From assembly GCA_964245075.1 (NCBI GenBank), contig CAXTLC010000007.1:1-64000 (forward strand): a stretch of DNA of 64,000 nucleotides, written 5' to 3'. The DNA comes from LMUY01 sp964245075 (lineage in GTDB: Bacteria > Pseudomonadota > Alphaproteobacteria > Acetobacterales > Acetobacteraceae). This document shows positions 49,643 to 62,425 of the stretch, piece by piece. How positions within the stretch are numbered: the stretch's first letter is position 1; the number at the start of each line of letters is the position of its first letter. Both the position numbers and the translations under genes were made by a program. The notes under the pieces are model-generated. The model was not told the origin of the DNA. It made no database searches and saw only the letters and a program-made list of their open reading frames with translations.

Positions 49643-50598
49643 CTCACCCGCGTGTCGGCGAGGCCCTTCAGCTGCTCGCTGACATCGGCCTGCCCCGAGC
49701 GCAACGCAACGAGCGGTCCGCCCTCACGCTGCTGGCCCTGATCGACATGCGGCCGGACCGGGCATGGAAGGCCGCCGCTGCGCCGCTCATGGGCATCACG
49801 CCCGTCATGGATTGGATCAGGGAGCACTATGCCAAGACCTACGCGCCGAACACACGCGAGACCATCCGGCGCCAGACGATGCACCAGTTCGTGCAAGCCA
49901 ATCTCGCGCTCTACAATCCAGACAACCCCCTGCGGCCGGTCAACAGCCCACGAGCCGTCTACCAAGTGTCGCCGGATGCCTTGGCGCTGCTGCGGCTTCA
50001 CGGCACGGCGGCGTGGGATACGGCGCTGCAACGCTACGTCGGGCAATGGAAGACCCTGGCAGACCGCTACGCGCGCGAACGGCAGATGGGCCGCATCCCG
50101 GTCGTCATCACGGCCGGGACCAGCATCCATCTAAGTCCCGGAGAACACAGCGAGCTGATTCGCAATATCATCGAGGGCTTTGCGCCGCGCTTCGCCCCTG
50201 GCAGCACCTTGATCTATGCCGGCGATGCCGGCGACAAGACGGGGTATTTCGACATCGACCGCCTGCGCGCCCTTGGGGTGACCGTCGATAGCCACGGCAA
50301 GATGCCCGATGTCGTGCTGCACTACGTCGAGCGCAATTGGCTGCTCCTGGTCGAGTCCGTCACCAGCCACGGGCCTGTCGACGCCAAGCGCTACGAGGAG
50401 CTGATGCACTTGTTCGCAGGATCGACCGCAGGCCTCGTCTATGTGACGGCGTTCCCAACCCGTTCAACGATGGCCCGGCATGTCTCGAAGATCGCTTGGG
50501 AAACTGAAGTCTGGGTTGCGGACGCACCGACTCACCTCATCCACTTCAACGGCGTGCGGTTCCTCGGCCCGCATCTGCCGCCGACAGGGAAGGTTTAG
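49639..50598 (+). CDS. Type II restriction endonuclease, BsuBI/PstI family
   Basis: A 319-residue endonuclease. The C-terminal half has the family hallmark: GDAGDKTGYFD, LGVTVDSHGKMPDVVLHY, LLVESVTSHGPVDAKRYEEL (active-site region) and TAFPTRSTMARH to LIHFNGVRFLGPH. Members recognise CTGCAG, so this pair is predicted to restrict and protect that site. It overlaps the methylase stop codon. The next gene is an unrelated small protein. Confidence 0.93.
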   Translation: MTHPRVGEALQLLADIGLPRAQRNERSALTLLALIDMRPDRAWKAAAAPLMGITPVMDWIREHYAKTYAPNTRETIRRQTMHQFVQANLALYNPDNPLRPVNSPRAVYQVSPDALALLRLHGTAAWDTALQRYVGQWKTLADRYARERQMGRIPVVITAGTSIHLSPGEHSELIRNIIEGFAPRFAPGSTLIYAGDAGDKTGYFDIDRLRALGVTVDSHGKMPDVVLHYVERNWLLLVESVTSHGPVDAKRYEELMHLFAGSTAGLVYVTAFPTRSTMARHVSKIAWETEVWVADAPTHLIHFNGVRFLGPHLPPTGKV

Positions 50599-50711
50599 CG
50601 AGGGGAGCCAACCGGAAAACGCGGATTGGTGGCAGGACACGGATGGCCCCCGCCTCCGCCCGCCGCGTTGCTGCTTGACCATCCCCCACCCGTTATGTTC
50701 TTGTTCCGTTC

Positions 50712-51392
50712 ATGCCCGTCCAGCCCATCTCCCCCCAGCCGCGCGACGCCGCCTCCCCCGGGGCGGAGAACACGGACTACTACCGCCGTGCCCTGCATGA
50801 GCTGATCGACATGGGCGTGAGCATGGCCCGCCTGTTCCACGACCAGGCCGTGGCCCAGGCCGAAGCCGCCGCGCCGGACACGGGGGCGCAAACCGCGCCA
50901 ACCCCCGCGCCCGGCCTGGCCGCCGCCTTCGACCGCGTGTCCCGCGCCGTCCGCCGCACGGTCCTGCTCGCCCGCCACCTGGACGCCCCCTTGCCGGCCC
51001 ATTCTGGAACCGACCCGGCCAAGCGCCGCGAAGCCGCCCGCAGGCGCATCATCCGCGCCGTGGAGGACCGCATCGACCGCGAGGCCCGGGGCGAGCGGGA
51101 AGCGGAGCGCATGCACGCCGAGCTGCTCGAACGGCTGGACAGCCCCGACCTGGACGACGACATCGAGGGCCGGCCCGTGACCGACATCATCATCGAGATC
51201 TTCAACGACCTCGGCTTCGACGCCCCCGGCGCCAGTCCCTGGAAGCGCCGCACCCCCGCCGACGTCGCCGTCCTGTCCGCCCGCGCCGCCAAGCCGTCCC
51301 CTGCCCGGACGCCCCCGGCGCCGGGCGCCAGCGCGCCATCCGCCCAACCGGAAGCGGAACGCTTCTTCCGCCTCGTCGCCGCCCCGGACTGA
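50712..51392 (+). CDS. Conserved hypothetical protein
   Basis: A 226-residue protein: a helical N-terminus (DYYRRALHELIDMGVSMARLFHDQAV in part), an Arg/Glu-rich middle with DRIDREARGEREAER, and an aspartate-rich DIIIEIFNDLGFDAPG segment before a disordered Pro/Ala tail. No enzyme motif was found. It lies between the restriction genes and the oxoprolinase on the same strand. Confidence comes from codon use and the acidic/basic patterning, not from a family match. Confidence 0.65.
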   Translation: MPVQPISPQPRDAASPGAENTDYYRRALHELIDMGVSMARLFHDQAVAQAEAAAPDTGAQTAPTPAPGLAAAFDRVSRAVRRTVLLARHLDAPLPAHSGTDPAKRREAARRRIIRAVEDRIDREARGEREAERMHAELLERLDSPDLDDDIEGRPVTDIIIEIFNDLGFDAPGASPWKRRTPADVAVLSARAAKPSPARTPPAPGASAPSAQPEAERFFRLVAAPD

Positions 51393-51453
51393 ACGGCCGC
51401 TCCCCTTGCGCAGCCCCGCCCCGCTGTGCGTCATGCGCGGCGGAGGACCGGGC

Positions 51454-55032
<3,579 letters not shown>

Positions 55033-55169
55033 CCGCGCCAGCTTCTCGGGGCGCTGCGGCGGTTGCCCGCCGGGGGGGCAGTGCGGCGGTTGCCCGCCAG
55101 GTCGGTCCGCAGGGCATCCCGGCCGAACGCCCGCGCCTGCCAGGCTGGCCCGCCGCGCGCCGACGCGCC

Positions 55170-55355
55170 TCAGTTCCGGACGAGGCGCGGCTGCTCGTCG
55201 AACACGGCGTAGGCCAGGCCGAGCAGGCGGGTGGCGGATTGCGCGTAACCCGCGCGGTCCGCATCCTGCGCGAGCGAGATCAGCCGGTCCGCCAGGATCA
55301 GCGGGCTGACAGGCGCGGGCTTGGCGGGATGGGTGGCGTCCACGGTCTGCATCAT
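55170..55355 (-). CDS. Small hypothetical protein
   Basis: A 61-residue helical protein (SPLILADRLISLAQDADRAG, then a second helix) with a leading MMQTVDATH. No domain was recognised. The helical, charged composition looks like a real protein. It is upstream of the RHH and queG cluster's 3' end by 64 bp on the same strand. Confidence 0.5.
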   Translation of the reverse strand: MMQTVDATHPAKPAPVSPLILADRLISLAQDADRAGYAQSATRLLGLAYAVFDEQPRLVRN

Positions 55356-55419
55356 TCTGGCTCCTCGGCGGCCGGTTTTGGCCGTGCGAGGACAATGGCA
55401 TGAATTGGTTGCGGAAACG

Positions 55420-55626
55420 TTAACATCTTGCCGAAAGGGCGAACACGCGCAGCGCCGAGGCGAGCGGCTGCTCCGGCCCGCGCCCGCCGTCCACGGCCGC
55501 CACCAGCCCGGCCAGCGTCTGGCCGCCCCGCGCCGCCGCCGCCTCCAGCGCCGCCCAGAAAGCCGGCTCCAGCGCGACGGAGGTGCGATGCCCGGCCAGG
55601 GTGACGCTGCGCTTCTCCAACGTCAC
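55420..55626 (-). CDS. Ribbon-helix-helix domain protein (RHH_4-like)
   Basis: A 68-residue protein. VTLAGHRTSVALEPAFWAALEAAAARGGQTLAGLV (about 8-42, in part) is the beta-strand and two-helix arrangement of RHH_4 proteins, for DNA binding as dimers. Its GTG overlaps the queG stop codon (GTGA). The same core occurs in the product at 1972-2205. Target and partner are unknown. Confidence 0.82.
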   Translation of the reverse strand: MTLEKRSVTLAGHRTSVALEPAFWAALEAAAARGGQTLAGLVAAVDGGRGPEQPLASALRVFALSARC

Positions 55627-56708
55627 CGCAGGCGCGCCGCGGCCCAGGCGCCGGCCTCTGCCACCACCGGGTCGGCGTCCGCCGCCAGCCTTGTGGCCGC
55701 CCCGTGCAGCGCCGGGTCGCCGGAGTTGCCGATGGCGACCGCGACGTTGCGCACGAACCGGTCCCGCCCGGTGCGCTTGACCGGGGAGCCGGCGAACAGC
55801 GCCCGGAAGCCTTGGTCGTCCAGCGTCGCCAGGCGTTCGAGCGCCGGCCCTTGCAGCTCCGGCCCTTGCAGCTCCGGCCGCGGCTGGAGCTTGGCGTGAC
55901 GGGACGCGGCGGCGAAGCGGTTCCATGGGCAGGCCGCCAGGCAGTCGTCGCAGCCATAGATGCGGTTGCCGATCAGCGGGCGCAACGCCACCGGGATGGG
56001 GCCGCGGTGCTCGATGGTGAGGTACGAGATGCAGCGGGTGGCATCCAGTTGGTAGGGGGCGGGAAACGCCGCGGTGGGGCAGGCGGCTTGGCAGCGCGTG
56101 CAGGTGCCGCACCGGTCGGCGTGGGGCAGGTCCGGCGGCAGGTCCAGCGTGGTGTAGATCTCGCCCAGGAACAGCCACGAGCCGTGGGCGCGGGACACGA
56201 GGTTGGTGTGCTTGCCCTGCCAACCCAGCCCGGCGGCGGCGGCCAGCGGCTTCTCCATCACCGGAGCGGTGTCCACGAACACCTTCACCGCCGGGCCGAA
56301 CCGGCCGGCGATGAACTGGGCGAGGTGCTTGAGCATGCCCTTCACCACGTCATGGTAGTCGCGCCCCAGCGCGTAGGCGGCGATGGCGCCGCAGCCCGGC
56401 TGCCGCGTGGCGGCGAGCGGGTCGCCCGCGGGCGCGTAGCTCACCCCCAGCGCCACGACGCTGCGCGCTTCCGCCCACAGCGCGCGGGGGTGGCTGCGCT
56501 GCTCCGTGCGCTCGGCGAGCCAGCCCATGTCCCCGTGCTGCCCGGCGGCGATGAACGCGCCCAGCCGCTCGCGGGCTTCGGGGCCGAGCGAGGCGGGCGC
56601 GAAGCCCACGGCGTCGAAGCCCAGGGCCATCGCGCGGGCGCGGATGGCCGCCTTGGCCGGGCTGGGGGCGGCACGGGGCGGATCGCTGTCCGGCGGTGGC
56701 GTGGGCAT
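55623..56708 (-). CDS. queG: Epoxyqueuosine reductase
   Basis: A 361-residue QueG, which reduces epoxyqueuosine to queuosine in tRNA using cobalamin and iron-sulfur clusters. The acid Asp is in FVDTAPVMEKPLA. Two 4Fe-4S motifs are present (CGTCTRCQAACP and GCDDCLAACPWN). The C-terminus has the HEAT-like region with GNSGDPALHGAA. A 15-bp duplication (PELQG twice) lies in the link before it. ATG 56708 gives a 24-residue Pro-rich leader. Confidence 0.95.
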   Translation of the reverse strand: MPTPPPDSDPPRAAPSPAKAAIRARAMALGFDAVGFAPASLGPEARERLGAFIAAGQHGDMGWLAERTEQRSHPRALWAEARSVVALGVSYAPAGDPLAATRQPGCGAIAAYALGRDYHDVVKGMLKHLAQFIAGRFGPAVKVFVDTAPVMEKPLAAAAGLGWQGKHTNLVSRAHGSWLFLGEIYTTLDLPPDLPHADRCGTCTRCQAACPTAAFPAPYQLDATRCISYLTIEHRGPIPVALRPLIGNRIYGCDDCLAACPWNRFAAASRHAKLQPRPELQGPELQGPALERLATLDDQGFRALFAGSPVKRTGRDRFVRNVAVAIGNSGDPALHGAATRLAADADPVVAEAGAWAAARLR

Positions 56709-56995
56709 GCGCCGTCCCATCGCCGTGCTTGCAGGCCAATGCAAGCCCGTGCCGGGGCGCTGCCGGCGCACGGCGCGGGCGGCTTGGCGGGCGCCGGTCC
56801 ACAGGGCTTGGGCCGCTGGCACTCCCGAAGCCTGAACCAGGCCCCGAGGCAGAAGCAGGTTGCGAATGCCCCGCCCGGTCACGCTGGCACAGGTCCGGCC
56901 ATGGCCGGCAGCCGGCACGATCTGGCCGGGACGGGCAACCCATTGGTCGAGAGGCGGGATGCAGGCAAGCTGCCGACGGAACAGGGAGCGGTGCG

Positions 56996-57988
56996 GTGAA
57001 GGTCACGCTGGATCTGGCGAAGCTGCTGAAGGAAGGCGCCATCACGCCGGCGGAGCACGATCGGCTGGCGCGGCTGGGCCGGGCGGACACGGGGACGTTG
57101 CTGGTGAACGTGCTCGTCGGGTTCGGCGTGGTGGCGGTGACGGCCGGGTGCCTGCTGCTGGTGCCGAGCCCGGTCGCCGGCACGGTGCTGGGCGGGGTGC
57201 TGATGGCGGCCGGGCTGGCGCTGTCGATGCGCGGCCCGGCCGGGTGGGCAGTCATGGCCAACATCTGCATCCTGGTGGCGGCGCTGCTGCTGGCGGCGGG
57301 GATCGTCCTGCTCAGCCAGGGCATGGTCTCCTTCGACGGGAGCGGCGTGCCGGCGATGCCGTTCTACGCGGCTTGCCTGCTGGTATCAGCGCTGTTCGCC
57401 GTGTGTGCGGTCCCGGCGCGCAGCGGGCTGCTGGCGGCGTTGACGGTGCTGGTGCTGTTCACCGTCCTGGGCAGCTCATCCTCCTACGGCCACGCGTTCT
57501 ACGAGTTGCAGGTGCGGCAGCCATTGGCGACCGTGGTGGCGTTCTCGGTGCTGGCGCTGGTGGCGCACGCGGCGTCCCGCGCCGTGGCATGGGAGTGGGC
57601 ACGGCTGCTGACGGTCGTGGCGCGGACGTCGCTGTTCCTGGTGAACCTGGGATTCTGGGTGGGCTCGCTGTGGGGCGATGACCTGGGCTGGCTGCCCCGG
57701 TCAGACCTGGCGGTCCCGGACGTGGCGTTCGCGCTGGCCTGGGCCGCCGGTCTGGTCGGTGTGGGCGTGTGGGCCGGGCGGACGGATCGGCGCTGGGTGC
57801 TGAACCTGGTCACCGTGTTCGCCGGCATCCACTTCTACACGCAGTGGTTCGAGCACCTGGGCGCCACGCCGGCGACGGTGCTGCTGGCCGGACTGGCCAT
57901 GCTGGGGTTCGCGGTGTTCCTGTGGCGGGTGAACCAGCGTCAAGCGACCTTGTTGCACGGATCAGCCGGACCGGGTGGTCCGAGGTAG
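56996..57988 (+). CDS. DUF2157-like multi-spanning membrane protein
   Basis: A 330-residue protein with an N-terminal cytoplasmic KLLKEGAITPAEHDRLARLG segment (like the N-terminus of DUF2157 proteins) and about nine membrane helices. No catalytic motif. The GTG start has an AGGGAGCGG sequence upstream. It is divergent from queG (287 bp apart). Function is unknown. Confidence 0.72.
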   Translation: MKVTLDLAKLLKEGAITPAEHDRLARLGRADTGTLLVNVLVGFGVVAVTAGCLLLVPSPVAGTVLGGVLMAAGLALSMRGPAGWAVMANICILVAALLLAAGIVLLSQGMVSFDGSGVPAMPFYAACLLVSALFAVCAVPARSGLLAALTVLVLFTVLGSSSSYGHAFYELQVRQPLATVVAFSVLALVAHAASRAVAWEWARLLTVVARTSLFLVNLGFWVGSLWGDDLGWLPRSDLAVPDVAFALAWAAGLVGVGVWAGRTDRRWVLNLVTVFAGIHFYTQWFEHLGATPATVLLAGLAMLGFAVFLWRVNQRQATLLHGSAGPGGPR

Positions 57989-58220
57989 GCTGCGGATGCG
58001 GCATCCCGTCGCTCCTGGCCGGAAGGTTCCAGCTTGCCGTTCAAGGCCAATGCTGCCCGCATCCCCGCCCCGCTCGGCTTTGGATCTCGCCGTGCCTCAT
58101 CGCGACCTCGATCCGACGCGTTGACGGTGTTCCTGGAACTGTCCCGCCGATCAGCCAGGGCGCGTCATGCCTCTTGGACCACGCGACCGAGCCATGGGCT
58201 CCGTTCAGCGGGTCCTGGCA

Positions 58221-59114
58221 TCACTCGGCAGCCGCGAGTTGCAGTGGCGCTTCGATGCTCGGCAGGGCCGCCAGGAACGCCCGCAGCGCGGGCGACATGT
58301 AGGATTGGGTGCGGCGGACCAGCACCGTTTCCGCCTCCCCATCCAGCCCCGGCAACGCCAGTGTCGACACCGCGTGCCGCGGCGCCCATTGCTGCAACAG
58401 CGCGGCCGGCAGCAGCGTCAGCCCCATTCCGGCAGCGGCGCAGGCGAGGATGGCGTCATAGGTGCCGTATTCCAGCACCTGGACGACTGCGACGCCGCGC
58501 CGGGCCAGCATGTCCTCCAGTCGCTGCCGGTAGGAGCAACCTCGGCGCAGCACCAGGATCCGCACCCGGCCGGAAGCCGTGGCGGCGTGAAGGTCGGGGA
58601 CGCCCGACGCCGCGACCACGACCAGCCGCTCCCGGAACACGGGTTGCGTGCTGAGGTGCGGATGGGTCAGCGGCGCGCACACGAAAGCCGCTTCCAGCTC
58701 CTGGCGGAGCACCAAGGCCACCATCTCGCCAGTGGTGCCGGTCCGCAACGTGAGCTCCACCTCCGGGAACTCGGCCGCGAACCCGGCGAGCATGGCGCCC
58801 AGGCGCAAGGCCGCGGTGGTTTCCATCGCGCCGATCACCAGCCGGCCCCGGGGCGTGCCGGGGTCGGTCACGGCCTGACGCGCTTCGGTCAGCAGCGCCG
58901 CGACTTGCCGGGCGTATGGCAGCAGCGTCTCGCCGGCCGCGCTCAGGGCGACGCCGCGGGCGTGACGCCGGAACAACAGCGTGCCGAGGCTGTTCTCGAG
59001 CTTGCCGATGCGGGTCGTGACGGCGGACTGCACGGTGTGGAGCCGTTCCGCCGCGCGCCCGATCGAGCCAGCGTCCGCCACGGCCAGGAACGTCGCCAGA
59101 TCGTCGCTCCTCAT
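58221..59114 (-). CDS. LysR-family transcriptional regulator
   Basis: A 297-residue LTTR. The helix-turn-helix is in SDDLATFLAVADAGSIGRAAERLHTVQSAVTTRIGKLE (residues 3-41, in part). The C-terminal effector domain includes RLVIGAMETTAALRL and RRGCSYRQRLEDML, with a Cys near residue 200. It is divergent from the CMD-like/SdhA-like/MFS operon, and a perfect LTTR box is at 59178-59194. It probably activates that operon in response to a catabolite. Confidence 0.93.
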   Translation of the reverse strand: MRSDDLATFLAVADAGSIGRAAERLHTVQSAVTTRIGKLENSLGTLLFRRHARGVALSAAGETLLPYARQVAALLTEARQAVTDPGTPRGRLVIGAMETTAALRLGAMLAGFAAEFPEVELTLRTGTTGEMVALVLRQELEAAFVCAPLTHPHLSTQPVFRERLVVVAASGVPDLHAATASGRVRILVLRRGCSYRQRLEDMLARRGVAVVQVLEYGTYDAILACAAAGMGLTLLPAALLQQWAPRHAVSTLALPGLDGEAETVLVRRTQSYMSPALRAFLAALPSIEAPLQLAAAE

Positions 59115-59177
59115 GCTGCGTTCCCAACCCTTCGCCGCGCTGACACATCTACGGACGGCAACGGTCCGATCGCAAGC

Positions 59178-59194
59178 CATCTCATGCGGAGATG
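59178..59194 (+). promoter_or_regulatory. LysR-type box (T-N11-A)
   Basis: CATCTC (59178-59183) and GAGATG (59189-59194) are perfect 6-bp arms around ATGCG. The dyad contains ATC-N9-GAT and T-N11-A, the LysR-type consensus. It lies 64 bases upstream of the LysR start and 106 bases before the operon's first ATG. This is the strongest operator candidate of the window. Confidence 0.65.
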
Positions 59195-59299
59195 TTTGTG
59201 ATCGCGGGACACCATGCGTGGGGGAGGCCAGCGCGCCCCAGATCTCTGGGAAGGGCGTCGGGCCATTGCGAGCGACGGCCCGATATCGGAGGCCAAGCC

Positions 59300-59416
59300 A
59301 TGCGTCTGCCGCTACCCAAGCCGTCAGAACTGAACGACGAGCAGAAGGCGGCCTGCATTCCCGACGGCTATGACGTTCCGGTTTCGGTTTCGGGTCGCGG
59401 GGAGGGCCTGGCGTGA
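59300..59416 (+). CDS. Short peptide resembling the N-terminus of carboxymuconolactone decarboxylase
   Basis: A 38-residue open frame. LPLPKPSELNDEQKAA resembles the N-terminal lead of carboxymuconolactone decarboxylase-family proteins; the rest does not, and the domain itself is missing. GGAGG lies 9 bases before ATG 59300. The stop overlaps the SdhA-like GTG (GTGA). It may be a truncated relic retained as a translational leader. The match is short, so moderate confidence. Confidence 0.5.
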   Translation: MRLPLPKPSELNDEQKAACIPDGYDVPVSVSGRGEGLA

Positions 59417-61209
59417 CCGCGCCCGCCTATCCGATCCAGGACCACCGCCACGACGTGGTGGTGGTCGGGGCGGGCGGCGCCGGGCTGCGGGCGGCGCTCG
59501 GCATGGCGGCGGCCGGGTTGCGGACGGCATGCGTGACCAAGGTCTTCCCGACCCGCAGCCACACGGTGGCCGCCCAAGGCGGCATGGCGGCGGCGCTGGG
59601 CAACATGGGCGACGGCGACAACTGGCACTTCCACATGTACGACACGGTGAAAGGGTCGGACTGGCTCGGCGACCAGGACGCGATCGAGTTCATGTGCCGC
59701 GAAGCCGCGCCGGCGGTGCTGGAGCTGGAGGCGTACGGCGTGCCGTTCTCCCGCACGCAAGCCGGACGGATCTACCAGCGCCCGTTTGGGGGGCAGACGC
59801 TGGAGTACGGCAAGCGCATGGCCCAGCGCACCTGCGCCGCCGCCGACCGCACCGGCCACGCCATCCTGCACGCGCTGTATCAGCAATGCTTGCGCGCGGG
59901 CACCGAGTTCTTTGTGGAATACGTCGCGCTCGACCTGCCGTGCGACGATGACGGCACGTGCCGCGGCACCCTGGCCTGGAACATCGAGGACGGCACGCTG
60001 CACCGCTTCGCTGCGCACCAGACCGTGCTGGCCACCGGCGGCTATGGCCGGGTCTATGCGTCCTGCACCGCGGCGCATACGTGCACCGGCGACGGCAACG
60101 CCATGGCGCTGCGCGCCGGGCTGCCATTGCAGGACATGGAGTTCACGCAATTTCACCCGACCGGCATCTATGGCTCCGGCTGCCTGATCACCGAGGGATC
60201 GCGTGGCGAGGGCGGTTGCCTGACCAACGGCGCAGGCGAGCGCTTCATGGAACGCTACGCGCCCACCGCCAAGGACCTGGCGGGGCGCGACGTGGTCTGC
60301 CGGTCGATGACGGTCGAGATCCTGGAAGGCCGCGGCTGCGGCCCGGAGAAGGATCACATCCTGCTGCACCTGGAGCATCTGGGGGCGGATCTGCTGGCCG
60401 AACGCCTGCCTGGCATCAGCGAGACCGCGCGCATCTTCGCCGGCGTGGACGTAGCCCGCGAGCCGATCCCGGTGATCCCCACCGTGCACTACAACATGGG
60501 CGGTATCCCGGCCAATCTCCACGGCGAGGCCGTGACGCTGCGCGGGGACGACCCGGAAGCGGCGGTGCCGGGGCTCATGGCGGTCGGCGAGGCGGCTTGC
60601 GTGTCCGTGCACGGCGCCAACCGGCTGGGCTCCAACTCGCTGCTCGATATCGTGGTGTTCGGCCGCGCGGCCGCCCAGCGCGCAGCCGCCACCGTGCGGC
60701 CCGGCGAGCGCCATGCCCCGGCGCCGGACAGGGCGACGGACCGCGCCCTGGCGCGCTTCGACCGGCTACGCTGGGCCGCCGGCGAGCGCTCGGCCGGCGA
60801 GATCAGGGGAGAGATGCAGCGCACCATGCAACGCCACTGCGCGGTGTTCCGCGATGGGCCGCTGATGGACGCCGGGTGGAGCAGGCTGGAGGGCGTCGGC
60901 CGCGCCATGCGCGACGGGCTCGGCCTGTCCGACCGCGCCCTGGTGTTCAACAACGACCTGGTCGAGGCGCTCGAGCTCGACAACATGATGGCCCAGGCGC
61001 AGGTCAGCCTCGCCTCGGCGATCGGCCGCACCGAGAGCCGCGGCGCACACGCAAGGGACGACTACCCCAAGCGTGACGACGAGGCGTGGCTGAAGCACAC
61101 CCTGGCGTTTCAGGACGCCGATGGCGTACGGCTGGAATACCGGCCCGTGCACCTCCACACGCTGTCCAACGACGTCGCTTCGAGCCCGCCCAAGGAACGG
61201 GTGTACTGA
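59413..61209 (+). CDS. Orphan succinate dehydrogenase/fumarate reductase-type flavoprotein
   Basis: A 598-residue protein with SdhA family features over its whole length. VVVGAGGAGLRAALGMA is the FAD dinucleotide motif. RSHTVAAQGG carries the FAD-linking His; HPTGIYGSGCLITEGSRGEGG and GANRLGSNSLLDIVVFGRAA are the capping-domain and FAD regions. No sdhB, sdhC or sdhD gene follows; the next genes are MFS, VOC and PNPOx-like. It may be a paralogue with a different redox partner or a specialised dehydrogenase. A core SdhABCD set is presumably elsewhere. Confidence 0.88.
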   Translation: MTAPAYPIQDHRHDVVVVGAGGAGLRAALGMAAAGLRTACVTKVFPTRSHTVAAQGGMAAALGNMGDGDNWHFHMYDTVKGSDWLGDQDAIEFMCREAAPAVLELEAYGVPFSRTQAGRIYQRPFGGQTLEYGKRMAQRTCAAADRTGHAILHALYQQCLRAGTEFFVEYVALDLPCDDDGTCRGTLAWNIEDGTLHRFAAHQTVLATGGYGRVYASCTAAHTCTGDGNAMALRAGLPLQDMEFTQFHPTGIYGSGCLITEGSRGEGGCLTNGAGERFMERYAPTAKDLAGRDVVCRSMTVEILEGRGCGPEKDHILLHLEHLGADLLAERLPGISETARIFAGVDVAREPIPVIPTVHYNMGGIPANLHGEAVTLRGDDPEAAVPGLMAVGEAACVSVHGANRLGSNSLLDIVVFGRAAAQRAAATVRPGERHAPAPDRATDRALARFDRLRWAAGERSAGEIRGEMQRTMQRHCAVFRDGPLMDAGWSRLEGVGRAMRDGLGLSDRALVFNNDLVEALELDNMMAQAQVSLASAIGRTESRGAHARDDYPKRDDEAWLKHTLAFQDADGVRLEYRPVHLHTLSNDVASSPPKERVY

Positions 61210-61210
61210 C

Positions 61211-62425
61211 GTGGCGCACCCTGCGGCCGACCATCTCAGCCCGGGCGAGGCGGACACCTGGCGCGCCACGCTGTCCGGCCTTTGCGCGAGTCTGGTCAGC
61301 ATCGGCTTGGCGCGTTTCGCCTACACGCCCCTGCTGCCCGCCATCATCGGCGCCGGGTGGTTCGGCGCCGCCAGCGCCGCGTATCTCGGCGCGGCCAACC
61401 TCGCCGGCTATCTGGCGGGGGCGCTGCTGGTCGGGCCAGCGGCGGCGCTTGTGCCGACGCGGTCGCTGTTGCGCGGGGCAATGCTGGCCGCTAGCGTCAG
61501 CTTCTTTGCCTGCGCTTGGCCGGGAGGCTTTACCTGGTTCTTCGGCTGGCGCTTCGCTTCCGGCATCGCCGGTGGGGCGGCGATGGTGCTGGCGGCGCCC
61601 GCCATCCTGCCCCACGTGGCGCCGTCGCGCCGCGGGCTGGTCAGCGGCGCGATCTTCATGGGGGTGGGTTTCGGCATCGCCGCATCGGGCACGCTGGTGC
61701 CGCTGCTGCTGCGACAAGGGTTGCAGCAGGCCTGGCTCGGCCTGGGCGCCGCGGCGTTCGCGCTGACCCTCGTGGGCTGGAACGGCTGGCCGGAGCAAGT
61801 CCGTTCCCAGCCGAAGGCGGCTCCCAAACTGCGGCCGGGCGACACGCGGCAGCTGCGTGCGCTCTACGCCGTCTATGGGCTGAACGCGTTCGGGCTGGTC
61901 CCGCACATGGTGTTCCTCGTCGACTACGTCGCCCGCGGGCTTGGGCAAGGCCTGGATGCCGGAGCAGGCTATTGGGTGTTGTTCGGGCTGGGCGCGGTGG
62001 TCGGGCCGCTGGCCGGCGGACACCTCGCGGATCGGATCGGCTTCCGGTCGACGCTGCGCCTCCTCGTCTTGGTCGAGGCCGCCGCCGTGGCACTCCCGGC
62101 GCTGAACCACGGCTCGGCTGGGCTGATGATCTCGAGCCTGGTGGTCGGCGCGTCCACCCCGGGCGTCGTGCCGCTCGCCCTCGGGCGCACTCACGAGATT
62201 CTGCGTCACCACCAAGAAGCGCAGAAGGGTGCGTGGCGTGCCGCCACCACCAGTTTCGCGGTGATGCAGGCATTGGGGGCATACGGACTCTCGTTCCTGT
62301 TCGCCCGCACCGGCGGCGACTACGGGCTGCTGTTCGGACTTGGTGCCGGCGCGCTGGTTCTAGCCTTGGCCATCGATCTGCTCGTCTCCTCGCCGGCGCC
62401 AGCCGCGCCGGAGGACCGGGCTTGA
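61211..62425 (+). CDS. YbfB/YjiJ family MFS transporter
   Basis: A 404-residue major-facilitator protein, 12 helices. LARFAYTPLLPAIIGAGWFG near the N-terminus is the YbfB/YjiJ signature, and PHMVFLVDYVARGLG in the second half fits. The GTG start is 1 base after the SdhA-like stop codon, so it is in the same operon. The substrate is unknown and may be the compound recognised by the LysR protein. Confidence 0.9.
   Translation: MAHPAADHLSPGEADTWRATLSGLCASLVSIGLARFAYTPLLPAIIGAGWFGAASAAYLGAANLAGYLAGALLVGPAAALVPTRSLLRGAMLAASVSFFACAWPGGFTWFFGWRFASGIAGGAAMVLAAPAILPHVAPSRRGLVSGAIFMGVGFGIAASGTLVPLLLRQGLQQAWLGLGAAAFALTLVGWNGWPEQVRSQPKAAPKLRPGDTRQLRALYAVYGLNAFGLVPHMVFLVDYVARGLGQGLDAGAGYWVLFGLGAVVGPLAGGHLADRIGFRSTLRLLVLVEAAAVALPALNHGSAGLMISSLVVGASTPGVVPLALGRTHEILRHHQEAQKGAWRAATTSFAVMQALGAYGLSFLFARTGGDYGLLFGLGAGALVLALAIDLLVSSPAPAAPEDRA

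Noticed and set aside
48170..50598. Strong avoidance of CTGCAG as support for an old restriction system
   Set aside because: Several CTGCAG sites are readable in the window (for example near 16094, 23158 and 49351), so no avoidance claim is possible without counting genome-wide.
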